A stretch of DNA of 64,000 nucleotides from NCBI GenBank assembly GCA_963977525.1, contig CAXBPC010000013.1, forward strand, positions 62,001-126,000, given 5' to 3'. Of this stretch, positions 1 through 7,054 are shown one piece after another. How positions within the stretch are numbered: the stretch's first letter is position 1; each line of letters opens with the position of its first letter. The notes beneath the pieces were generated by a model, which was not told where the DNA came from, did not search any database, and worked only from the letters and a program-made list of their open reading frames with translations. The DNA comes from Ancylomarina sp963977525. Lineage in GTDB: Bacteria; Bacteroidota; Bacteroidia; Bacteroidales; Marinifilaceae. The translations under genes and the position numbers were made by a program.

Positions 1-334
1 CTTCGAACTTTGGCATAGCACCACGTCCCAATTTTATTTTAGAGAATAAGGCACCATCGTTTTGCAACTGAAACTGATCAGAAGCAGGATCGCCCGGAGG
101 AGGAGCCATAGGTGTATAATCTGCTTGGCCTGGCATACCGTGGCACGAAGTACAAGAGTTTTCGTAAGCTATTTTTCCTTCTAAAACCATATCATCGTCG
201 AATATGAATGGGCTTAGGTTTTTATCTTGATCAGGAGTGACTTTCCAATCACTTTGTGCCTGAACATTTGCCACAGCTAAAGAGCAAAGGCATATCAGAA
301 TAATCGACTTGTAGTATTTATAGTAGTTCATCAT
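1..334 (-). CDS. Secreted c-type cytochrome (3' part outside window)
   Basis: The reverse strand reads an open frame from two adjacent ATG codons (334 and 331) to the window edge without a stop. The first ~26 residues form a signal peptide ending near NVQA. A single haem-binding CxxCH (CTSCH) follows about 60 residues in, then a Met-containing stretch (GAMPKFE) of the kind that gives the sixth haem ligand in class I cytochromes c. It starts one base after the stop of the NrfD-like gene, so the two are almost certainly co-transcribed. Inferred role: periplasmic electron carrier or subunit for the membrane module encoded upstream. The C-terminus and any catalytic partner lie outside the window. 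Confidence 0.85.
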   Translation of the reverse strand, partial: MMNYYKYYKSIILICLCSLAVANVQAQSDWKVTPDQDKNLSPFIFDDDMVLEGKIAYENSCTSCHGMPGQADYTPMAPPPGDPASDQFQLQNDGALFSKIKLGRGAMPKFE

Positions 335-335
335 G

Positions 336-1661
336 CTAGTTCTTGTTGTGGTGAATTTCTTCTTTTATCTCCCAAATTGGAATAACAGGGAAAAGCTTGG
401 CTAATACAGACATAATAATCAGTACTAAAATAAAGGAGCCCGTAGTAATAGCTATTTCAGGAATAGTTGGCATGTAATGTGTCCATTCTTCAGGTACGTT
501 TTGAATAGGATAGTAAGGAGCCAATTGAGTAGGAACTACAATTAAAACACGCTTAAACCATGCACCTGTCAAAATCACAATAGAGATGAGCATTAGTGGC
601 AAGGGTCTTCTCATTGGTCTGAAAAGAATCAATAGGAATGGAATAATCAACCCACCTAGCTGAACCATCCAAAACATGATAGATTCGTGTCCTGATAACA
701 TTTCTTGCACGTGCTTGGCATCTGCCGTATTCGTTTTATATGCAGGAACAATAATCTCGTTAATATTGAAATAAACATAAACTAATGCTACTAGCACGAG
801 TAAGCGTCCCATTCTATCGAAATGGTCGATAGTAATATATTTCTCTAGCTTATAATTCTTTCGGAAGAAATACATGGTGATGATAACTGCAGCACAACCT
901 GCTACAAATGCACCAGATACAAAGTAAGGTCCGAATATAGGTGAATCCCAACCTGAACGAAGAGTCATCGCAAATAACCAAGATGTGACCGTATGTATCG
1001 AAAGGGCAATAGGTATAATTAGGACAAGTAGAATACGAGTATAGTTATGCATTAGCTTAAATTGCTTCGCTTTTCCTTTCCAACCTAAGGCTAGGATTTT
1101 ATACATTTTTTGTTGCCACTTAGGTACATTTTTCAGCTTATCTCTACAGATTGCGATATCTGGAAGTAAAGGGATATATAGTAATAGAATACTAATGGCA
1201 ACGTAGGTAACGACAACTGCGATATCCCAAACAATAGGAGACTGAACTCTACCGTGCATAAATACATTTAATAGGCGATCGGGGCGACCCATATCGGTAA
1301 TAATAATAAGACCAGCTACCATGGCAAAGGCAACAGCTACAAGTTCGGCAATTCGAGCAAGTGGTTTTACCCAACTCACATTCATCAAGCCTAATACTGA
1401 TGATATGAGCATCCCAATTAAGCTGGTTGCCACAAAAAAGACGAAGTTGGAGATATAAATACCCCAGGAAACGTAATCGTTAAGACCCGTTACACCTAGT
1501 CCATGTTCAATTTGTTGATAATAATAATACAAGCAAATAATTAGGGAAACCATTAGGAAAGCCATCCATAGCTTAAATTTATTTCCCCAGTTTATATTTT
1601 TTAAAAGATCCTGATCGATTTGTTCATCAGTCAGAATTTCTTTTGATAGGGTATCGTTCAT
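336..1661 (-). CDS. nrfD: NrfD/PsrC-family quinol-interacting membrane subunit
   Basis: A 441-residue, very hydrophobic protein with about ten predicted membrane helices and short charged loops. The segment MGRPDRLLNVFMHGR (residues ~125-139) is typical of the NrfD/polysulfide-reductase-C family, which exchanges electrons between menaquinone and a periplasmic iron-sulfur or haem subunit. The length and extra helices resemble the larger NrfD relatives (QrcD/ActC type) more than the eight-helix PsrC. It lies 59 bases after the [4Fe-4S] gene and one base before the cytochrome c gene, so the three form one module. The terminal oxidoreductase is not visible, so the substrate cannot be assigned; the symbol is by family only. 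Confidence 0.85.
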   Translation of the reverse strand: MNDTLSKEILTDEQIDQDLLKNINWGNKFKLWMAFLMVSLIICLYYYYQQIEHGLGVTGLNDYVSWGIYISNFVFFVATSLIGMLISSVLGLMNVSWVKPLARIAELVAVAFAMVAGLIIITDMGRPDRLLNVFMHGRVQSPIVWDIAVVVTYVAISILLLYIPLLPDIAICRDKLKNVPKWQQKMYKILALGWKGKAKQFKLMHNYTRILLVLIIPIALSIHTVTSWLFAMTLRSGWDSPIFGPYFVSGAFVAGCAAVIITMYFFRKNYKLEKYITIDHFDRMGRLLVLVALVYVYFNINEIIVPAYKTNTADAKHVQEMLSGHESIMFWMVQLGGLIIPFLLILFRPMRRPLPLMLISIVILTGAWFKRVLIVVPTQLAPYYPIQNVPEEWTHYMPTIPEIAITTGSFILVLIIMSVLAKLFPVIPIWEIKEEIHHNKN

Positions 1662-1720
1662 AAGTCAATAGGTGCTAGTGAATTGTCAATAGTTTTTTTT
1701 GAAAGTGTACCGTTTTAGTT

Positions 1721-2623
1721 TTAGCCATTGTTCTGACGCGGAGGCAAGTAGTAAACACTAGGTTTTGTTCCAAGTTCAGGCATCAGGGTATAAGCCGCAT
1801 TCTCTTGAAGAAGTTCACTTAATCGAACGGTCATTTTAGTTGTTCCATTGGTTACTAAATCTTCGTTGGAATCACCAAAATAATAAACCCCATTAGGACA
1901 AGCTGAAACACAGTAAGGCAATTTTCCTTCGCGTAAGCGATCTGCAGAAAAAGCACATTTGGTAACGGTTCCTTTTTTCTGAGGAACATTCAACTCCATA
2001 TCGTAGGTTACTTCAGCAAATTCTTCAGCATCCCTAGGTTCTGTCCAATTGAAAGTACGTGCCGAATATGGACAGGCAGCCACACAGAAACGACAACCAA
2101 TACAACGCTCGTTGTCTATTAATACAATTCCGTCTTGACGCTTGAAGGTTGCATCTACAGGACATACCGAAACACAAGGAGGGTTGTCGCAATGCTGACA
2201 GGTTTTAGGCATATAATAACTCGTGTTGCGAACTGGATCGTTCATTTCGAGTACATTAATATGATGCATTTCAGGCTTTAGCTGATGAGCGTTTTGACAA
2301 GCAGACATACACTTTCGTGCATTTTTACACTTGGCTAAATCAACCACCATCACAAATTTCTTTCCAGGGATACCTTCACGACCTCTATCTTGAAGATAAT
2401 CTAGGTCTTTAATCTTGTCGCTGGGCTTTAGGTTAGCCACATCAACTTCGACCAACTGATTGTCTTGGGTAAGTACTTTTACCGTTTTGCCAGATGTTGA
2501 ATCTTTTGTATCAGAACAGCCTTGTAATAGCAATACCGATCCGGTAACAGCACTTGCGCCAGCGATACCCAAATTTTGCAGGAATTTTCTTCTGGACTTG
2601 TCGTTTTTATTAGCCTTGCTCAT
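1721..2623 (-). CDS. Tat-exported [4Fe-4S] ferredoxin-type electron-transfer subunit (NrfC/DmsB family)
   Basis: Four cysteine clusters are readable in order: CKNARKCMSAC, CQHCDNPPCVSVCP, CIGCRFCVAACP and a C-terminal pair beginning CAFSADRL and ending YCVSACP. This is the pattern of NrfC/DmsB/PsrB proteins that hold four [4Fe-4S] clusters as an electron wire. The N-terminus has a twin-arginine motif (SRRKFLQNLG) followed by a hydrophobic stretch ending LLLQGCS, which could be a lipobox, so a Tat-exported lipoprotein is likely. I chose the ATG at 2623; an in-frame ATG at 2650 would only add nine residues ahead of the Tat signal. First gene of the module with the NrfD-like gene and cytochrome c. 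Confidence 0.88.
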   Translation of the reverse strand: MSKANKNDKSRRKFLQNLGIAGASAVTGSVLLLQGCSDTKDSTSGKTVKVLTQDNQLVEVDVANLKPSDKIKDLDYLQDRGREGIPGKKFVMVVDLAKCKNARKCMSACQNAHQLKPEMHHINVLEMNDPVRNTSYYMPKTCQHCDNPPCVSVCPVDATFKRQDGIVLIDNERCIGCRFCVAACPYSARTFNWTEPRDAEEFAEVTYDMELNVPQKKGTVTKCAFSADRLREGKLPYCVSACPNGVYYFGDSNEDLVTNGTTKMTVRLSELLQENAAYTLMPELGTKPSVYYLPPRQNNG

Positions 2624-2988
2624 ATATTTATGCTTAATCGTTATTTTCAACTGAATATTAAATATATAAAAACTAGGTCGCTATAGTTGATATTATGTTT
2701 TGCAATGAGCTTGTGTTAATGGATGTTAAATATGCAAATTGACTTTTATGTTCTGAGATTCAATCGTTTGCACACAATAAAAGATATAAAGATAATTTCA
2801 TCGGAATATGCTGTTTATATTTAGAATAAATATACTTAGAGCTGAGGTAATTATTGAGTTTTGCTCGAGTCCGATTTTAAGCCTGAGACCTATTGAAGTG
2901 TATTAATGAATTGTTAAGATGAGAACTTAGCTTGTTCTTTTAAATAAATCTGATTATATTAAGACTTCAAGGTCTTAAATGTATAGAT
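2624..2988. other. Intergenic region between divergent genes
   Basis: AT-rich spacer between the divergently transcribed [4Fe-4S] gene and the DM13 lipoprotein gene. It must carry both promoters. I see no convincing TTG/TAnnTTTG pair, hairpin or small gene in it. Confidence 0.5.
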
Positions 2989-3402
2989 ATGAAAAATTGG
3001 TATATAATATTGATCCTTATTCTTGCAGTTTCTTGTTCAAGTGATGATGATAAAATGGATGAGCTTGAAGGAACTCCTGATATGGAGATGAAAATGGATG
3101 AGGAAGTAACAGAAGGTAATTTTGTTTCAGACGCTCATGAAACAACAGGAACAGCAAGTCTTAATGAAGACGAAACAATTCTGATATTCACTGATTTTAA
3201 GACTGATGATGGCCCCCTGTTAGAGGTTTATTTGTCGACTGACGAAGCAGCTACAGAGTATGTAAGTCTGGGGGATTTGAAAGGTATTGAAGGTAATTTT
3301 GAATATAATATTCCTACTGGAACAGACTTGACCAAATACAAGTATGTTCTTATTTGGTGCGTCGACTTCTCAGTCAGCTTTGGGCATGCGATATTAGAAT
3401 AA
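2989..3402 (+). CDS. DM13-domain lipoprotein
   Basis: 137 residues. The N-terminus is a lipoprotein signal with lipobox AVSC (lipidated Cys16), followed by an acidic Met/Asp/Glu-rich linker. The rest matches the DM13 fold pattern: GNFVSDAHETTGTASL near the start, DDGPLLEVYLS in the middle, and the closing VLIWCVDFSVSFGHAIL with one conserved Cys. DM13 domains have been proposed to act in redox or cytochrome-like electron transfer, but this is not proven. It is monocistronic, with its own terminator. Being divergent from a respiratory module is suggestive only. Confidence 0.8.
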   Translation: MKNWYIILILILAVSCSSDDDKMDELEGTPDMEMKMDEEVTEGNFVSDAHETTGTASLNEDETILIFTDFKTDDGPLLEVYLSTDEAATEYVSLGDLKGIEGNFEYNIPTGTDLTKYKYVLIWCVDFSVSFGHAILE

Positions 3403-3430
3403 CGTATTTTTTGTATCGTAACATCATATA

Positions 3431-3459
3431 AAGCCAGATCAGTTGATCTGGCTTTTTTA
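3431..3459 (+). terminator. Rho-independent terminator of the DM13 gene
   Basis: Perfect inverted repeat AAGCCAGATCA / TGATCTGGCTT followed by a T run, 28 bases after the DM13 stop codon. Confidence 0.85.
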
Positions 3460-3839
3460 TGCGTAAATGACTTATTCAACTGATAACTCACTAATTTTAG
3501 AATATTAATGAAAGATATTACTAATAATTAGGAATATGACTTTAGATATTAAGAATTTACGCTTAGCAAAACGTAATTAATTCATGATAATATGAATTTT
3601 ACGCAAAAATATTAAGAAGCTATTCCAAGATATTAAGAAGCTAATTCAATTTCTTAGTAATATAATCCAGTATTTTAATTATCTTCCTTAGAAGGACATA
3701 TGTTCCCGTCTAATTATTCCGATTTTGTTCCAGTTTTATAAGAATATGATAAAAGAAATTAGAAAATGTATTGGGCTTTAAGGGATGAATTTTATAGATT
3801 TACATAAAGAAAGTTTTATGTTGATAAAATCTAACACAT
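3460..3839. other. AT-rich intergenic region with a spaced direct repeat
   Basis: No gene seen. The 14-mer ATATTAAGAAGCTA occurs twice (3609-3622 and 3630-3643), its starts exactly 21 bases apart, and a shorter form (ATATTAAGAA) is at 3546-3555. Repeats two helical turns apart upstream of a regulator gene could be binding sites, but no protein can be named. Confidence 0.4.
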
Positions 3840-4154
3840 ATGAAAAAGTATGAACCTATAAATGATGTCATTCTATTTGAGATGAAAAAACAGGGGCTCA
3901 GTACAGTAGATTTAGCTCGAAGATTACACCTGAGTAATTCTTCGACCTATTATACTTTAAGTCGGCCATCCATTCAAATCGATAGGCTTTGGGAAATATG
4001 TGAAGTTCTACAAATCAACTTCTTTCAGATCCTATCCAATCAATTACAAATTGAACATTCAAATGACCTCCTTGCCGATGAGGAAAAAGAAGCCCTAAAA
4101 GCCGAAAATAAAACCTTGAGAGAGGTTATTAAATTGTTGGGTAGTGGGAATTAA
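3840..4154 (+). CDS. Small XRE/Cro-type helix-turn-helix regulator
   Basis: 104 residues. Residues ~8-65 fit a lambda-repressor-like HTH: MKKQGLSTVDLARRLHLSNS gives the first two helices and turn, followed by STYYTLSRPSIQIDRLWEICEVL. The C-terminal ~30 residues (DEEKEALKAENKTLREVIKLL) form a heptad-like helix, probably for dimerisation. No ligand or catalytic domain is present. It stands alone and converges on the SDR gene. Its target is unknown; the spaced repeats ~200 bases upstream are one candidate. Confidence 0.75.
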   Translation: MKKYEPINDVILFEMKKQGLSTVDLARRLHLSNSSTYYTLSRPSIQIDRLWEICEVLQINFFQILSNQLQIEHSNDLLADEEKEALKAENKTLREVIKLLGSGN

Positions 4155-4173
4155 ATCTTATTTATAGGGCTAA

Positions 4174-5178
4174 CTATTTAGGATAATGCTTCACGGCATC
4201 TTTAATGCTATTAGCTACACTTATAAACTCAAAATCTAAAGCATCCTTAATTTTCTGATTAGAAAAATAGGTGCGATTGTGAGACGATCGAGCAGTGGCT
4301 TTTGTGAAGCTAGATTCTTTAAATAGGAATATGGTTTTGAGGTAAGCCAAGCGCCAACCTATTCCAGTCAATAATGGTGAAGCGTATTTACTTGGTTCTG
4401 GTAAATTCAAAGCTTTGGCAATACTTTTGAATATGAATTCGTAGCTACAGTTATCAGCATTTAATAGGAAGCGTTCGTTCTTGATATCAGAATCCATAAG
4501 TTGAACCATGGCTTTACTTACGTCTCTTACATCGACATAGCCCGTAATCCCTCGAGTGAAATATTTCATTCCCTTAGCTACAGTTGTGAATAGTAAAGAT
4601 GATCCTTTATGCCATTGACCAGGACCCAGAATAATTGAAGGATTCACGATCACGGCATCTAAACCTTCTTCAATACCTCGCCAAACCTCAAGTTCCGAAT
4701 TAAATTTACTAATGGAATATCCCGATCGTTTGTCTTCAGGACTCCATGTAGTTTTTTCTGTAACGGTATCACCAGGCTCTTCGGGACTACCTAAGGCTGC
4801 AACCGAACTGACATAGCACAGCTTTTGGATCTTGTGCTCGATGCAGGCGTCAACAATATTTCTTGTTCCCTCTACATTGATGTTTTTCATCAGACCTTTG
4901 TCTGCTTTCTTAAAAGAAACGAGAGCTGCACAATGGTACACTCTTGAGATTCCCTCAAGAGCTTCATCTAAAGAGTCAGTATCAAGCATGTCGCCATTTA
5001 CCCATTCAATTTTATCGAAGAGTTCATCTGCCGAATTGGAATAGTAAGCAAAACAATCACGCACATCTTGTAAAGAGCTTTTTTCTCTTCTTAAGGCACG
5101 AATAGACTCGCCTTTTTTAACTAAATCGAAAAGTAAATGTGAACCAACAAGGCCAGTACCTCCTGTAACAAGAATCAT
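4174..5178 (-). CDS. NAD(P)-dependent epimerase/dehydratase, extended SDR family
   Basis: 334 residues with the nucleotide-binding motif TGGTGLVGSH at residues 5-14 (GxxGxxG of extended SDRs), a CYVSSVAALG strand with the catalytic Ser, and the catalytic Tyr-Lys pair YSISK (Tyr154, Lys158). The pattern resembles dihydroflavonol-4-reductase and 3-beta-hydroxysteroid dehydrogenase-like members, which often act on sugar nucleotides or small carbonyl compounds. The substrate cannot be read from sequence. It converges with the HTH gene (20-base gap) and lies downstream of the OsmC-like gene on the same strand. Confidence 0.85.
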   Translation of the reverse strand: MILVTGGTGLVGSHLLFDLVKKGESIRALRREKSSLQDVRDCFAYYSNSADELFDKIEWVNGDMLDTDSLDEALEGISRVYHCAALVSFKKADKGLMKNINVEGTRNIVDACIEHKIQKLCYVSSVAALGSPEEPGDTVTEKTTWSPEDKRSGYSISKFNSELEVWRGIEEGLDAVIVNPSIILGPGQWHKGSSLLFTTVAKGMKYFTRGITGYVDVRDVSKAMVQLMDSDIKNERFLLNADNCSYEFIFKSIAKALNLPEPSKYASPLLTGIGWRLAYLKTIFLFKESSFTKATARSSHNRTYFSNQKIKDALDFEFISVANSIKDAVKHYPK

Positions 5179-5256
5179 AGTAAGTAAATTGCAAGGTGTG
5201 TGAAGAAAATTCGAGCCCTATTATTTATCAATAGGGACTCAATCTATAGAATGCTA

Positions 5257-5667
5257 TTATTTAGGCCAAACCAATTTAATGTTTTGTGTCATATTTGGAC
5301 TTACACTCAAAGGCACAGGACTTGTTCCAGCAACTGACTCAATAATCTTCTTTTCTTCGTCAGTATATGCTTTGTTTGGGAATACAAATTCAGCAACTAC
5401 TTCAGAAACACGGCGAGGATCAGCAGCCATTATTTTGGTGATGTTGAGTTCTGTACCAACAATATCGATATTGTTATCGCGAGCCACGATTCCCATAATG
5501 GTCATGATGCATGAGCCGAATGAAGTTGCCATTAAATCGGTCGGCGAAAAAGCTTCCCCTTTACCTTGATTATCAACAGGAGCATCGGTATAAATTTTAT
5601 TTCCCGATTGTAAGTGAATATTTTCAGTTCTTAGATCGCCTAAGTAGGTTGTTTTTACTGTTGTCAT
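5257..5667 (-). CDS. OsmC-family protein with only one of the two usual cysteines
   Basis: 136 residues from the chosen ATG at 5667; an ATG at 5691 would add eight residues with no family support. The family hallmarks are SPTDLMATSFGSC (Cys53) and a second conserved region, IIESVAGTSPVPLSVSP. In peroxidatic OsmC/Ohr proteins the second region carries a Cys before Pro-Val; here that place is Ser116 (GTSPV). The classical Cys-Cys peroxidase mechanism is therefore unlikely, and another thiol or binding role should be considered. It probably shares a transcript with the SDR gene (78-base gap). Confidence 0.85.
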   Translation of the reverse strand: MTTVKTTYLGDLRTENIHLQSGNKIYTDAPVDNQGKGEAFSPTDLMATSFGSCIMTIMGIVARDNNIDIVGTELNITKIMAADPRRVSEVVAEFVFPNKAYTDEEKKIIESVAGTSPVPLSVSPNMTQNIKLVWPK

Positions 5668-5701
5668 GATATTAAAATTAATAGTTGTCATTTATTTTTG
5701 T

Positions 5702-5785
5702 CCACAAATTTCTCAAATTTGCACAAATTATTTTAGTGTACTCTTTTTAGTTATTTTAATTTGAGAAAATCTGTGTAATTTGTGG
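5702..5785. repeat. Inverted pair of a 29-nt repeat downstream of the GxxExxY gene
   Basis: Positions 5702-5730 and 5757-5785 are imperfect inverted copies: both arms begin CCACAAATT and end CAAATTA when read towards each other. A shorter third copy lies at 6208-6226 on the other side of the GxxExxY gene. The unit is AT-rich with an AATTTGTG core. Confidence 0.65.
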
Positions 5786-5814
5786 CTCTCAGTTTTTTAT
5801 CCGCATCTTGAAAT

Positions 5815-6198
5815 TTACATGATAACTCGTTTGTATTGCAAGCTTTTGGAACCAAAATTGATAAGTAAGCCTACTTTTTTTCCTGTGGCTTTTAAATAAT
5901 TCAATAGTTGTGCATAATGTGAATCCTCCAATGTTTTAACTGCTTTGAGTTCTATAATTATCTCACCATAACAGATAAAATCAGCAAAGTACTTCTTTTT
6001 AAGATTTTGTCCTCTATAGCTTACATCAATTCCAACTTCTCTTTCAAAAGGAAGAGCTTCTCTATTAAACTCAAACTCTAAAGCTTCTTGATAAATAGCT
6101 TCAAGAAAACCAGCACCAAGTTCTGAATGTACAGACATGCAGCAACCTATAATCTCATAGCATTCATCTTTATAGATGTAATTTTCATTTAGCTCCAT
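5815..6198 (-). CDS. GxxExxY protein
   Basis: 127 residues from the ATG at 6198. It carries the family signature GFLEAIY (G30, E33, Y36) and a later FADFICYGEIIIELKAVK segment that resembles the D...ExK core of PDDEXK nuclease-like folds. The biochemical role of GxxExxY proteins is not established; some genomes hold many dispersed copies. The frame stays open upstream to an ATG at 6252, but that extension runs through the 6208-6226 repeat copy, so the start at 6198 is preferred. Repeat copies on both sides suggest the gene and repeats travel as one unit. Confidence 0.8.
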   Translation of the reverse strand: MELNENYIYKDECYEIIGCCMSVHSELGAGFLEAIYQEALEFEFNREALPFEREVGIDVSYRGQNLKKKYFADFICYGEIIIELKAVKTLEDSHYAQLLNYLKATGKKVGLLINFGSKSLQYKRVIM

Positions 6199-6207
6199 AA
6201 TTTGGGT

Positions 6208-6226
6208 TAATTTGAGAAATTTGTGG
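6208..6226 (+). repeat. Third copy of the GxxExxY-associated repeat
   Basis: TAATTTGAGAAATTTGTGG; 18 of 19 bases match the reverse complement of the left end of the copy at 5702-5730. It lies ten bases upstream of the preferred GxxExxY start. Confidence 0.6.
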
Positions 6227-6422
6227 ATTCCTGATATATAGTCTTCTAACAAAGATATAAAAACCTCTTAGAGCTCAATATAGCAAGAGGTAAATCTCAA
6301 CTGTTTAGAATCTCTTAGTTGATGATTGTATTTTTTTTTATGAAAATAAGAGGATTGCTTGTCACCCCTTTTTTGAAACTTCCTGTTTGAGTGTATATAG
6401 ATATAATTTAAGTATTTGACCA

Positions 6423-6632
6423 ATGAGTAAACTAAAAGAGAACATTGTAATTTCATTAATATTTTTCATTGTATTTAGTGTTGGCATGACAGCTTTTGAG
6501 TTCTGGATTTATGATGAAATTGATATTCAGAAAAATTTAATTGGAGGAGGAGTACTAGCTTTTTTAATTCTTCTGGATAGAAAGTATAAGTTTTCAGAAA
6601 GGATAAAGCGAATGCTAACCTTTATAAAGTAG
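6423..6632 (+). CDS. Small two-helix membrane protein, function unknown
   Basis: 69 residues: a charged start (MSKLKEN), a hydrophobic helix at ~8-29, an acidic loop (YDEIDIQK), a second hydrophobic helix at ~40-52, and a basic tail (RKYKFSERIKR). The composition is that of a real small inner-membrane protein with a positive-inside pattern. A strong terminator follows at 6703. No family is recognised. Confidence 0.55.
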   Translation: MSKLKENIVISLIFFIVFSVGMTAFEFWIYDEIDIQKNLIGGGVLAFLILLDRKYKFSERIKRMLTFIK

Positions 6633-6702
6633 TCTACTTAGATAAGAAAGAGAAATCTACTGATTTAGATCCGACCAGGATAGGCTAATGCCTTGTTAAA
6701 TG

Positions 6703-6736
6703 ATACCCTAAACAAAAAGTTTAGGGTATTTTTTTA
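6703..6736 (+). terminator. Rho-independent terminator
   Basis: Perfect 11-bp stem ATACCCTAAAC / GTTTAGGGTAT with an A5 loop and a following T run. It ends the small membrane protein transcript ahead of the ileS promoter region. Confidence 0.85.
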
Positions 6737-6895
6737 TCAACTGAATTTCAAATTATATTTCAAACAATTTGTATAATATCGGAATATAAGCAATTTCCCA
6801 ATCGAGCTAAATATTTGTTCATTTTGATGCTAATCATAGTACCCATATTCCTTTGATTAAGTGCTTGGTATCGTTATCATGTCTTGTATTTTTTC

Positions 6896-6903
6896 TATAT
6901 TTG
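6896..6903 (+). promoter_or_regulatory. -7 promoter element upstream of ileS
   Basis: TATATTTG matches the Bacteroidota -7 consensus TAnnTTTG exactly. No TTG lies at the usual 19-21 base spacing (nearest at 6865). If used it implies a ~145-base ileS leader; I see no T-box in it. The remainder of the 6737-7054 spacer shows nothing else. Confidence 0.35.
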
Positions 6904-7054
6904 TGAACTTTTGTGGAGAAGTATCGTATCCTAACTGATAACTATATAGTTTATTCCATAGTTTATTAGTGAGATAAGATGAAAGAAATCAGGTCGTTAT
7001 TTTTCCTCAACCCGTTTATTTACGGGATTAAATTTCAAGTATCAAAACAAAAAT

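Noticed and set aside
2460..2654. 64-codon plus-strand frame
   Set aside because: Antisense to the Tat signal region of the [4Fe-4S] gene; composition is that of a shadow frame.
6268..6456. 62-codon minus-strand frame
   Set aside because: Basic, low-complexity product with no motif; overlaps the start of the more plausible small membrane protein on the other strand.
6904..7054. T-box riboswitch ahead of ileS
   Set aside because: No specifier loop or antiterminator T-box sequence seen; T-boxes are not expected in this phylum.
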